Positions 1-10,767 of a stretch of DNA of 64,000 nucleotides are shown piece after piece. The stretch is taken from NCBI GenBank assembly GCA_013286145.1, contig JABDGH010000003.1, positions 23,638-87,637 of the forward strand, written 5' to 3'. The translations under genes and the position numbers were made by a program. The notes under the pieces were generated by a model. That model was not told the origin of the DNA and did not search any database. It worked only from the letters and a program-made list of their open reading frames with translations. Within the stretch, counting starts at the first letter, position 1, and each line of letters starts with the position of its first letter. The stretch is from Verrucomicrobiota bacterium (lineage in GTDB: Bacteria > Verrucomicrobiota > Verrucomicrobiia > Methylacidiphilales > UBA1321).

Positions 1-1670
<1,670 letters not shown>

Positions 1671-1820
1671 TTGTTCTCTTATTTTGCCCAGGTTGTTAAG
1701 GCCCGGGCACTTTCAGACGCCTCAGCATAAAGTTGTATTTACCCGAGCTTTTAGACAGACGCTGCAGTTACTAGCTGCAGAATCTATAAAAAGACTCAGT
1801 TAATTTACTTTACCTATAAT

Positions 1821-1833
1821 TTTCAAAGAACTG
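1821..1833 (-). promoter_or_regulatory. boxA-like antitermination site before 23S
   Basis: The minus strand reads AGTTCTTTGAAAA between tRNA-Ile and 23S. This resembles the bacterial rRNA boxA (core CTTTGAA), where Nus factors bind nascent rRNA to prevent early termination. Similar sites lie in the 16S-tRNA spacer (2231-2243) and in the 16S leader (4307-4319), which supports the reading. Confidence 0.5.
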
Positions 1834-1949
1834 CTGCGCAGGGCAGTAAAACACTTGCGTGTTAGACTGACTTTTGCAGGTTTGCTTTCGGTGCCTGGCT
1901 TGTGGCCAACCATTCGAGAGCGAAATCGTTTTATTTTTGGAAGGTGTGC

Positions 1950-2026
1950 TGGTGGGCCTGACTGGGCTCGAACCAGTGACCCTGCGCTTATCAAGCGCAT
2001 GCTCTAACCAACTGAGCTACAGGCCC
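1950..2026 (-). tRNA. tRNA-Ile (GAT)
   Basis: The minus strand folds as a 77-nt tRNA with 5' acceptor GGGCCTG, D arm, anticodon loop TTGATAA (anticodon GAT at 1990-1992), T arm GGTTCGAGCC and an encoded CCA end. It lies in the 16S-23S spacer, nearer to the 23S than tRNA-Ala. Confidence 0.97.
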
Positions 2027-2077
2027 TGGTGTTATCTAAATGCTTTCTTTACTTTAGCCTACTGCCCGGCGCAGGCG

Positions 2078-2150
2078 TGGAGACAAGGGGATTCGAACCC
2101 CTGACCTATAGCTTGCAAAGCTACCGCTCTACCAACTGAGCTATGTCCCC
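2078..2150 (-). tRNA. tRNA-Ala (TGC)
   Basis: The minus strand folds as a 73-nt tRNA with acceptor GGGGACA/TGTCTCC, anticodon loop TTTGCAA (anticodon TGC at 2115-2117) and T arm GGGGTTCGAATCCCC. The CCA end is not encoded, unlike its tRNA-Ile neighbour. In transcription order it directly follows 16S, so the spacer order is Ala then Ile. Confidence 0.97.
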
Positions 2151-4038
<1,888 letters not shown>

Positions 4039-4306
4039 AACACTTTATTGCTAAAGGATTTGATCATTATCAAAGACGTAAGCCTGCGTCCTGCGGCTAG
4101 GCAGGAGCAGGTTCTTCTGACCTTATCGGTCAAAACTTTGAGGCCCTGTCGATGTGAGTACTGATTTGCATCAGTCTTCATCCGCGCAGGGCTAAGAACT
4201 CAACGTTCCGCACAATTCAATCTATTCGCTGTACTTCTTACTTTTGGTTGTCTCCACCGTGTGATCTAGCGCGGCTAACAATTTGCGCCACACGGTTCCA
4301 GTAAAG

Positions 4307-4319
4307 TGTTCAAAGATCA
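4307..4319 (-). promoter_or_regulatory. boxA-like site in 16S leader
   Basis: The minus strand reads TGATCTTTGAACA, close to the rRNA antitermination boxA. It lies about 270 bases upstream of the 16S 5' end and matches the sites in the two spacers. Confidence 0.45.
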
Positions 4320-4537
4320 TAGATGTGCAGTTGGCCTGATACGTCATCCAGTTGAGGCTTTCGCTTCAACCGACGACGCTTCACCCGTTGTCCGTCTCTT
4401 TCATTTTTACCGAAAGACTACTGACTTCCGAGTGATGCCGGAGACAAGTACGCCCATTTTTGCTTCGCTTAAATCAGCGTAGCGGGCCGTCCTGAAGTCT
4501 CAAACTGCACCATCTTCCCCATTTCGGGGTAAGGGTT

Positions 4538-4565
4538 AACATATCGGAATGAAAAAAATGGTCAA
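4538..4565 (-). promoter_or_regulatory. Candidate rRNA operon promoter
   Basis: The minus strand carries TTGACC at 4565-4560, a 16-base spacer, and TATGTT at 4543-4538, a sigma-70-type -35/-10 pair. AT-rich sequence lies just upstream. Transcription would start near 4531, giving a leader of about 490 bases before 16S. Confidence 0.5.
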
Positions 4566-4751
4566 TAGGTTTTTAAATTATTTTTGCATATTTTTTTAAA
4601 AGAAGTTTTTCAGAGGAGAAATGGGTCTGTTTTTTGACGGAATTAACGAAAGACAAACAGAATGAATGGAATTTTTTTAGGGAAAAATTTTGAATGATAT
4701 TAAAAACTTATCAAAAAAAGTAGGCGGACATCCCGGGAGTTGCGTACGAAT

Positions 4752-6269
4752 TTATTTTATCAGAGGTAAAAAGATCGCATCCGTGGTGTTGTGCCAGACT
4801 TCGGCCCAACCCGATTCTCCTCTGAGTTTGGGATAAACAGCATCGGCGATGGGGACAAGGATGGCGTCGGGCGCGGGAGTGGTGAGGAGATTCTGCCAAT
4901 CACCTTTGCCAAGAAAGAAGCCATCGATGCGGCGGTAGGTTTCCGGGCGATAGACGAGGTCGTAGCGGCCGTCCATGGAGACACGCATTTGCCCTCGTAA
5001 TTGCCACATGGCGTAGCTGCCATAGTTGAAGGGGACGAGGAGCTTGCCGCGGATCTTTTGCTGCTGGAGATAATCGACCGCCTGGACGGGGCAGGAGTTG
5101 TCAGGGTAATCGAGCTTGAGCGCATTGGCGTGGAGAATAATCAGGGCCGCATAAAAGGGGATCAAGAGCAACCCCGAGAGCAAAGCCATGTAGCTGAGTC
5201 GATGGACGGGATGGGCGATACTTTGGAGGCGCGGTTCCTGCCGAAAAAGGCCGGGGAGAAGAGCGGCAACGACAGCAGCAAAGAGAGAGGTATGCCGAGC
5301 AGAAGTCATTGATAAACAAATGAATGCACCGATAATGATAATGACAAGACGATCCATTTTAGCCCACCCGTGACGATAAATCTGGATAACGAGACCAGCG
5401 ACGGTGCCGAGGAGTAAAAGCTTGTATCCGGGATAGGCCATCAGTTGAGGCCACCACGAAACGGAAGCCCATTCGTCAAAACCGCGGCGTGTGGTCACGA
5501 GGGCGCGCCCGGTGGAGATCCAGAGTTGCCAGCCGAAGGGATTTACCAAGGTGGCGAGGGAGCATAAGAAGAAGCGAACAAGCCACTTACGCCAATGGCC
5601 TCCATACCATGCCTCAACCATACAAACGCCCAAAAGCCACGCAAGGCCGATGCTGAATCCACCATGGAGATTTGCCCAAATGATGATGGTGAGAATATAA
5701 AAGAAGGTCGGAATGGGACGGCCGTGTCGTTCACATTGGAACCAGAAGAGCCACAACGCGAAGAAGATATGCGTGAAGACCATGCAGCGGACGGTCGATT
5801 GGAAAGAGGGAAGAAGTGCAAGAAGAATGAGCGCATAAAAAGCTGCGGCGAGAGGTGAGTAGGTGCGTTGACGCAATCCGGCCCAAACCAGAAGAGTCAG
5901 GGTGATGGCCAGGGTGACGAGCTTCATGCCGACGATGGCGCTCGGTCCGCCCCATTGGTAGAGCGCATAAAAAACGAGGGCGCTGCCCCATTCGTGATCG
6001 GCAACGTTTTGGTAATCGGCGAGGTAGCTAAAGGTGTCGCCCGGAGGGAAATGGCCGGTTTCCCAGAGGGTTTCCCCCAAAGTGAGGCGATGCCAGAGAT
6101 CGGGATCGGCAGGATTAAAGGCTGTTGCCTCCGCCCAGATTAAAAAAAGGAGATAGCACCAGAAGAAAATTTTTGCCCAGGGGATCGACACGCGGAACAG
6201 CGCACCACAAATCGGTGGGGTTTGAACAGGTTTTTGCGAAGGATTTTTGACGGAATTAACGGAAGTCAA
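4752..6269 (-). CDS. Polytopic membrane protein, GT-C-like
   Basis: A 505-residue integral membrane protein of unknown function. A first membrane segment lies near residues 33-50. It is followed by a short periplasmic-type stretch with DPDLWHRL and DTFSY, then about nine further hydrophobic segments to about residue 385. A soluble tail contains NYGSYAMWQLRGQMRVSMDG and YDLVY. This layout is seen in GT-C glycosyltransferase-like membrane proteins of Verrucomicrobiota and deltaproteobacteria, but no catalytic residue can be named. The only early start is TTG at 6269, which overlaps the stop of the upstream DciA-like gene (TTGA), suggesting translational coupling. A GTG inside at about residue 27 is an alternative. 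It is the last gene of a three-gene minus-strand cluster. Confidence 0.75.
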   Translation of the reverse strand: MTSVNSVKNPSQKPVQTPPICGALFRVSIPWAKIFFWCYLLFLIWAEATAFNPADPDLWHRLTLGETLWETGHFPPGDTFSYLADYQNVADHEWGSALVFYALYQWGGPSAIVGMKLVTLAITLTLLVWAGLRQRTYSPLAAAFYALILLALLPSFQSTVRCMVFTHIFFALWLFWFQCERHGRPIPTFFYILTIIIWANLHGGFSIGLAWLLGVCMVEAWYGGHWRKWLVRFFLCSLATLVNPFGWQLWISTGRALVTTRRGFDEWASVSWWPQLMAYPGYKLLLLGTVAGLVIQIYRHGWAKMDRLVIIIIGAFICLSMTSARHTSLFAAVVAALLPGLFRQEPRLQSIAHPVHRLSYMALLSGLLLIPFYAALIILHANALKLDYPDNSCPVQAVDYLQQQKIRGKLLVPFNYGSYAMWQLRGQMRVSMDGRYDLVYRPETYRRIDGFFLGKGDWQNLLTTPAPDAILVPIADAVYPKLRGESGWAEVWHNTTDAIFLPLIK

Positions 6270-6997
6270 AATTTGGCGCGGAGCTGGCGGATCGGCAAGC
6301 CCACGGCCTTGGAGAGTTTTTGCGCGAGGCCGGAGCGGCGCTGAAGATCAGAGGAGAGAACCGAGTTGATGCAGCGAAACCAGGCGGTTTGCGTGGCGGG
6401 GTCGATTTGTTCGAGGTGCGATTGTTGCGCGGCATCGGCTCCGACAAGTTGCGCCCATACCGTCTGATAGCGCGCAGGGTTGTGAGTCTGGCGTTTCTCA
6501 ATATGACCGAGGACGTGGTTGAGTGCCGTGCGTGCAGAGGGAATCGCAGCATTGGCAGACGGAGGAGTTTCCGATGCTGCGCGAGAAGCTCTAAAATGGA
6601 TTTTCTCCTCGGCGGTAAGTGCGCGTCCGAGAGCCTCGACGGGAAGATCGTGGATGGCGTTATGTTCGTTCTCCTCGGCAAATTGCGCGTAGGTAAGCGC
6701 CTCAACGCGCGGACGGAGTTGGCGCAGGAGAAGGTCAACGGGGAGATCGAGTCCAGCCTGGCGCGCCTGAAGAAGCAGTTGACGCTGGTTCTCAAGCCGG
6801 AGTTGGCGGTAACGACGAGTCTCGACAGCGAGGTAAGGCTGACTGGAGGAACCGTCGCCGATCACGCGCTGGAGTCCCTTGGCCTCGACACTTCGACGTT
6901 GACGCGCCGATTTCAGCGTACGACCCAGGGTTAATTCGCGGTAGGTTTTGAGTTCCTCACGTTTTTCGCGAGGCTTTTGAAATTCACGCGGAGGCAT
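6266..6997 (-). CDS. DciA-like (DUF721) protein
   Basis: About 243 residues from ATG at 6997. The N-terminal two thirds are very basic and probably disordered. The last 90 residues fit the DUF721 fold, with W and G of QLVGADAAQQS, then AWFRCINSVLSSDLQRRSGL and a final IRQLRAKF. DUF721 includes DciA, which helps load the replicative helicase DnaB; that function is inferred here from family membership only. The frame stays open to 7234, but that upstream extension lies across the DUF971 gene in another frame and has shadow-like composition, so I chose MPPREFQK. The gene overlaps the DUF971 stop by 14 bases and couples to the membrane protein downstream. dnaB itself lies at 23278 in this window. 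Confidence 0.7.
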   Translation of the reverse strand: MPPREFQKPREKREELKTYRELTLGRTLKSARQRRSVEAKGLQRVIGDGSSSQPYLAVETRRYRQLRLENQRQLLLQARQAGLDLPVDLLLRQLRPRVEALTYAQFAEENEHNAIHDLPVEALGRALTAEEKIHFRASRAASETPPSANAAIPSARTALNHVLGHIEKRQTHNPARYQTVWAQLVGADAAQQSHLEQIDPATQTAWFRCINSVLSSDLQRRSGLAQKLSKAVGLPIRQLRAKF

Positions 6998-7310
6998 TTT
7001 CGTTGAGGGAGCGAAGCTGACGGAAGGTGTAGAGACCCGAATCGTGACCGTCGTTCCAGGTGGGCTGGAAGGCGTAGCCACCGACGAAACGAAAGTTGCG
7101 AAGCTCGAAGCTGTGCGGGCCATAGCTGACGTGGGGACGCTCGACATTGCCCATGACATCGGGTTCACCGCCACATGCGGCACAGGGGCAGGCGCGACGG
7201 AGTTTTTCGAGCGGGATAAAACTTTCCTGGCCATCGCTCCAGATGAAAGCGAGTTCGTCGCCGATGGTTTCAGCGCGGAGGGGATGGAGTGTGGAGGGAG
7301 CCGGGGTCAT
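6984..7310 (-). CDS. DUF971 (GBBH-like N-terminal domain) protein
   Basis: About 108 residues. The sequence has a DUF971 pattern: LHPLRAETIGDELAFIWSDG, then FIPLEKLRRACPCAACGGE with its CPCAAC cysteines, then NFRFVGGYAFQPTWNDGHDSG and YTFRQLRSL. This domain is related to the N-terminal part of gamma-butyrobetaine hydroxylase and is found near Fe-S and Mrp-type proteins; its role is unknown. I chose the ATG at 7310 (MTPAPSTLHPL). A further upstream ATG at 7382 would begin inside the palindromic repeat at 7378-7521 and adds 24 unconserved residues. It is the first gene of the minus-strand trio. Confidence 0.8.
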   Translation of the reverse strand: MTPAPSTLHPLRAETIGDELAFIWSDGQESFIPLEKLRRACPCAACGGEPDVMGNVERPHVSYGPHSFELRNFRFVGGYAFQPTWNDGHDSGLYTFRQLRSLNENASA

Positions 7311-7377
7311 GATGGACACTTCTGCAAGATTGTGGATGAACAGAGTGGAGTCAAGAGTGGGGCGAGCTTCAATGGAA

Positions 7378-7521
7378 GTCATCCCGAGCTTGTCGAGGGA
7401 TCAGACACGTTATCGCATAAACAAGCCGCTGGAAGACATCCCGTTCGTTAGCTTTCTGTGCTCATCCAGACCTTCTGATAAAATGCAGGCGCGTCTGATC
7501 CCTCGACAAGCTCGGGATGAC
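7378..7521. repeat. MITE-like palindromic element, copy 1
   Basis: A 144-base unit bounded by inverted arms. The left arm begins GTCATCCCGAGCTTGTCGAG and continues into GGATCAGACACG (to 7409). The right arm (7491-7521) is its near-perfect inverse. It lies between the divergent DUF971 and hemW genes and contains an in-frame ATG at 7517 just upstream of the hemW start. Two more full-length copies lie at 20811-20950 and 29563-29701, and shortened copies lie elsewhere. Confidence 0.85.
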
Positions 7522-7537
7522 AGGCATTTTGGAGAGA

Positions 7538-8644
7538 ATGATCCGCCACCTTTATGTGCATGTGCCGTTCTGCGCGAAGGTGTGCCCCTATTGCGCGTTC
7601 CATGTGCACCTGGGTGGTGGAGCAGCACAGCGCGAATTTGTGAAGGCGTTGCGGATGGAATGGCAACGAGCTCGGGAGGAGTTTCCCCTCGCCCTGAAGA
7701 CGATTTATTTCGGGGGCGGGACACCTTCGATTCTTTCGGCTGAGTTGTTTACAGAGTTGGCGGAGGAACTGGTAGCAGAAGGCACCTCTTCGTCAGATAG
7801 CCCTCCGCAGGAGTTTACGCTTGAAGTAAATCCGGCGACGGTCACACCGAAGAAGGCGGCGGCCTGGCGAGCGGCGGGCGTGAATCGAATCAGCCTGGGC
7901 GCGCAATCGTTCGATGCGGAGATGCTGCGGTTGCTGGGTCGGCAACATGCGCCGGAGGATATTGCCGGGACATGCGCGTTGTTGCGGGAGCAAGGATTTA
8001 CGAACATCAATATCGACCTGATGTTCGCGTTACCGGGGCAAAGCGAAGCGAAGTGGGAGGCGACGTTGCAGGCGGCGCTCTCATGCGAACCGAATCACAT
8101 TTCGGCTTATGCGCTGACTTACGAGGAGGATACGCCTTTTTTCGAGAAATTGCAGCGGGGAGAATGGCGTCAGGACGAGGCGCGGGAGATCGCGATGTTT
8201 ACCCATACGCGCGAAGTCTTGGGCGCGGCGGGTTTGATCGATTACGAAATTTCCAATTTTGCGCGACCAGGATTTGAGTCACGTCATAACCTGGCTTATT
8301 GGCGCGGGGCCGATTACCTAGGACTGGGACCGAGCGCGTGCTCGACGATCGACGCGATGCGCTGGCGAAACGTCCCGAATACGAAAGCTTATGTGGAACG
8401 AATCGCACGCAACGAATCGGTGCGCGAAGAGAGGGAAGTCCTCGATGAGGCGACGCGCGCAAAGGAACGAATCATGTTCGGTTTGCGGATGCGCGAGGGT
8501 GTGGCACTGGAAGAATTCGGGAAAGATGTGACGCGCTTAAAGGAATTGGAAGCTGACGGATTGGCCTTCGAGGAGGCGGGGCGGGTGCGGTTGACGTCGC
8601 GAGGACAACTAGTGGCGGATGGCGTGGCGGGCATGTTTGTGTAA
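7538..8644 (+). CDS. hemW: Radical SAM heme chaperone HemW-like
   Basis: A 368-residue member of the HemW/HemN-like radical SAM family. The N-terminus MIRHLYVHVPFCAKVCPYC carries the CX3CX2C cluster motif (C12, C16, C19) followed by AFH. The S-adenosylmethionine motif GGGTPS and the family sequences NRISLGAQSF and GLGPSACS are also present. HemW delivers heme to respiratory enzymes and lacks the coproporphyrinogen oxidase activity of true HemN. The short N-terminus before the cluster supports HemW over HemN. The first ATG at 7517 belongs to the repeat element, so I chose the ATG at 7538, preceded by GGAGAG. Length is normal for the family. Confidence 0.85.
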   Translation: MIRHLYVHVPFCAKVCPYCAFHVHLGGGAAQREFVKALRMEWQRAREEFPLALKTIYFGGGTPSILSAELFTELAEELVAEGTSSSDSPPQEFTLEVNPATVTPKKAAAWRAAGVNRISLGAQSFDAEMLRLLGRQHAPEDIAGTCALLREQGFTNINIDLMFALPGQSEAKWEATLQAALSCEPNHISAYALTYEEDTPFFEKLQRGEWRQDEAREIAMFTHTREVLGAAGLIDYEISNFARPGFESRHNLAYWRGADYLGLGPSACSTIDAMRWRNVPNTKAYVERIARNESVREEREVLDEATRAKERIMFGLRMREGVALEEFGKDVTRLKELEADGLAFEEAGRVRLTSRGQLVADGVAGMFV

Positions 8645-8699
8645 ATGTCGCGTTATCGATCTTGCTTTTGGATCAAGATTCGGGATTTGTAGGCATGTC

Positions 8700-10592
8700 A
8701 TGGCTCGACGATCCTCCCGGCAAAATCAAGTCGCCCACCGCGAGGGATCCTCAACCTCTTCCCAAACTCATGCCACTGCCGGGGCTTCGCTCTTTTTCCA
8801 ATACCGGAAATTGTTACAGGGATTATTGATCGTAGCCGCGGGATTGTGGATTTTCTGGCCCGCACTCCACGGCGACTGGCTCATGGATGATGATCTCTAC
8901 GTCACGAATAATCCGTTGCTGCGAGACCTGACGGGGCTGGGTAAAATCTGGTTCGCGCCTGGAAGTTTTATCGAATATTACCCCATCGAGGAAAGCGCGC
9001 TGTGGATGCTCTGGCAATTATGGTCCACGGACACGCTGGGTTATCACCTCGCCAATATCGTCCTGCATATTCTCAGTGCGCTTTTGGTATGGCGACTTCT
9101 CGGCAAGCTCGGCTTGCGATTGGCGTGGCTCGGTGGATTGCTTTTTGTCATTCATCCAATGGCGGTCGAATCAGTCGCTTGGATTTCGGAACTCAAGAAT
9201 ACGCTTTCACTGCCCCCTTTCCTCCTGGCGATGTGCGCCTATATCGACTACGAAAATCGCGGGAAACGGAAAGATTATTTCCTGGCCCTGGGACTGTTTC
9301 TGGTGGCGATGCTATGCAAGATCAGCATGGCGGCATTTCCGGCGATCATTCTGCTTTATGCCTGGTGGAAACGAGGCCGGATCAGGTGGAGCGATCTTAA
9401 AGCCAGCGCACCTTTTCTTGCCATCTCCATGGCGTTGGGTGTGGTCACGATTTTGGCTGGAGGCTCGTTTGGGCAAGCGAATCACCTGCATGCCCTAGCG
9501 GTTCCCCTGGGAGGTTTTTTGTCGCGACTGGCCTTGGTCGGATTATCAATCTCGTTTTATTTCGCCCAATTTTTCTGGCCGATGACGCCGTTGCCCCTGT
9601 ATCCGCAATGGAGCATTAACCCTCCGTCGCTGATGCAATTCCTGCCCTGGCCAATGCTGGGCGGAGTATTCTACTGGATCTGGAAAAAGCGTGAAAGCTG
9701 GGGACGACACGTCTTGCTGGGATTGGGTTTCTTTTCCATCAACCTCGCGCCGTTTCTGGGCTTTATTTCCGTCTCCTACATGGCTTTTACGTGGGTGATG
9801 GATCACTTCCTCTACATTCCGATGATCGGTTTGATCGGCTTGGTCGTGGCGGGATTAGGACAGGTCGGCAACCAGCTTTCCGCTTCGATCCGCACATGCG
9901 GCATGGGCGTATTGGCTATCGTGATGGCATTGTTGACTTGGGAGAGCCATTGGTATGCGGGCAAGTTTGTTGATCAAGAAACGCTTTGGGCTTACACCCT
10001 TCAACATAATCCAGATGCCTGGATCGTCCGGTATGATTGGGGGGTTGCCTTGGTCAAGGCAGGACGAATACCCGACGCAATTGTGCAATATGAAGAGAGC
10101 TTGAGGCTTAGCCCTCTTCAGCCGCGCCCACACAATAACCTGGGAAGCGCTTTGGTTCAGGTCGGCCGGATTTCGGATGCCATGGAACAATATCAGGAGG
10201 CCTTGAAACTCGATCCCGATTTTGCGGAGGCGCATTACAATCTGAGCTATACACTGATTCAATCTCACCAGTTCCCTGAGGCAATCGAGGAAGCTGAAAA
10301 AGCCATCAAGCTTGACCCCAACTATGGCGATGCGTATGCCAACATGGGAGCAACGCTTCTGATATTAAACCGATTTTCAGATGCAATCGAGCCTTTGCAA
10401 CAGGCTTTGCGAGTCAATCCCAGGAATGTCAATGCGCGCTATAATTTCGGAAGTGCGCTGCTTCAAACAGGTCACATTTCGGAAGCAATTGCTCAATATG
10501 AGCAAGCTCTTACGATCAATCCCAACTATACCGATGCCAAAAAAGGTCTGGCCAGGGCTCGTGCGATGCGGGCAGCGAACGGGACGAAGTAG
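8700..10592 (+). CDS. TMTC-like membrane glycosyltransferase with TPRs
   Basis: About 630 residues. After a short basic N-terminus there are about ten hydrophobic segments between residues 35 and 355. The first loop has LMDDDLYVTNNPLL, the acidic loop typical of GT-C/TMTC-type O-mannosyltransferase-like proteins. HPMAVESVAWISELKNTLS in the second loop region is a strong match to that family. From about residue 430 there are about five consecutive TPRs (for example NNLGSALVQVGRISDAMEQY and YANMGATLLILNRFSDAIEP). A lipid-linked sugar donor and protein acceptor are inferred from the family only. I chose MARRSSRQ at 8700; an earlier ATG at 8619 overlaps hemW. Confidence 0.75.
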   Translation: MARRSSRQNQVAHREGSSTSSQTHATAGASLFFQYRKLLQGLLIVAAGLWIFWPALHGDWLMDDDLYVTNNPLLRDLTGLGKIWFAPGSFIEYYPIEESALWMLWQLWSTDTLGYHLANIVLHILSALLVWRLLGKLGLRLAWLGGLLFVIHPMAVESVAWISELKNTLSLPPFLLAMCAYIDYENRGKRKDYFLALGLFLVAMLCKISMAAFPAIILLYAWWKRGRIRWSDLKASAPFLAISMALGVVTILAGGSFGQANHLHALAVPLGGFLSRLALVGLSISFYFAQFFWPMTPLPLYPQWSINPPSLMQFLPWPMLGGVFYWIWKKRESWGRHVLLGLGFFSINLAPFLGFISVSYMAFTWVMDHFLYIPMIGLIGLVVAGLGQVGNQLSASIRTCGMGVLAIVMALLTWESHWYAGKFVDQETLWAYTLQHNPDAWIVRYDWGVALVKAGRIPDAIVQYEESLRLSPLQPRPHNNLGSALVQVGRISDAMEQYQEALKLDPDFAEAHYNLSYTLIQSHQFPEAIEEAEKAIKLDPNYGDAYANMGATLLILNRFSDAIEPLQQALRVNPRNVNARYNFGSALLQTGHISEAIAQYEQALTINPNYTDAKKGLARARAMRAANGTK

Positions 10593-10664
10593 GGAATTTG
10601 CTGTAAGGAGATGGAGAACAACTTCGCCTCAATACTTCATCCATTATTTAAATATAATGAAACT

Positions 10665-10702
10665 TCTTATCCCCTATTACCTGCTTTTAATAGGGGATAA
10701 GA
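10665..10702. terminator. Perfect hairpin between convergent genes
   Basis: CTTATCCCCTATTA at 10666-10679 pairs perfectly with TAATAGGGGATAAG at 10688-10701, and one flanking T-A pair extends the stem to 15 bp with an 8-base loop. It lies between the TPR membrane gene and ppc, which face each other, so it may terminate both. There is no long T tract, so intrinsic termination is not certain. Confidence 0.55.
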
Positions 10703-10767
10703 TATTATACATACTGCATATCATGACAAATAAATCCGAATAGGCGAGGAAAATGGTGGTGCCCTAA

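Larger units (their letters stand above)
4039..4751 (-). other. rRNA leader and upstream region, no gene
   Basis: About 0.7 kb without a credible gene. It holds the transcribed 16S leader, a boxA-like site (4307-4319), a small CCCC/GGGG hairpin at 4517-4529 and a promoter-like sequence at 4538-4565. From about 4566 to 4700 it is very AT-rich, as expected of an UP-element-like region upstream of an rRNA promoter. Confidence 0.65.
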
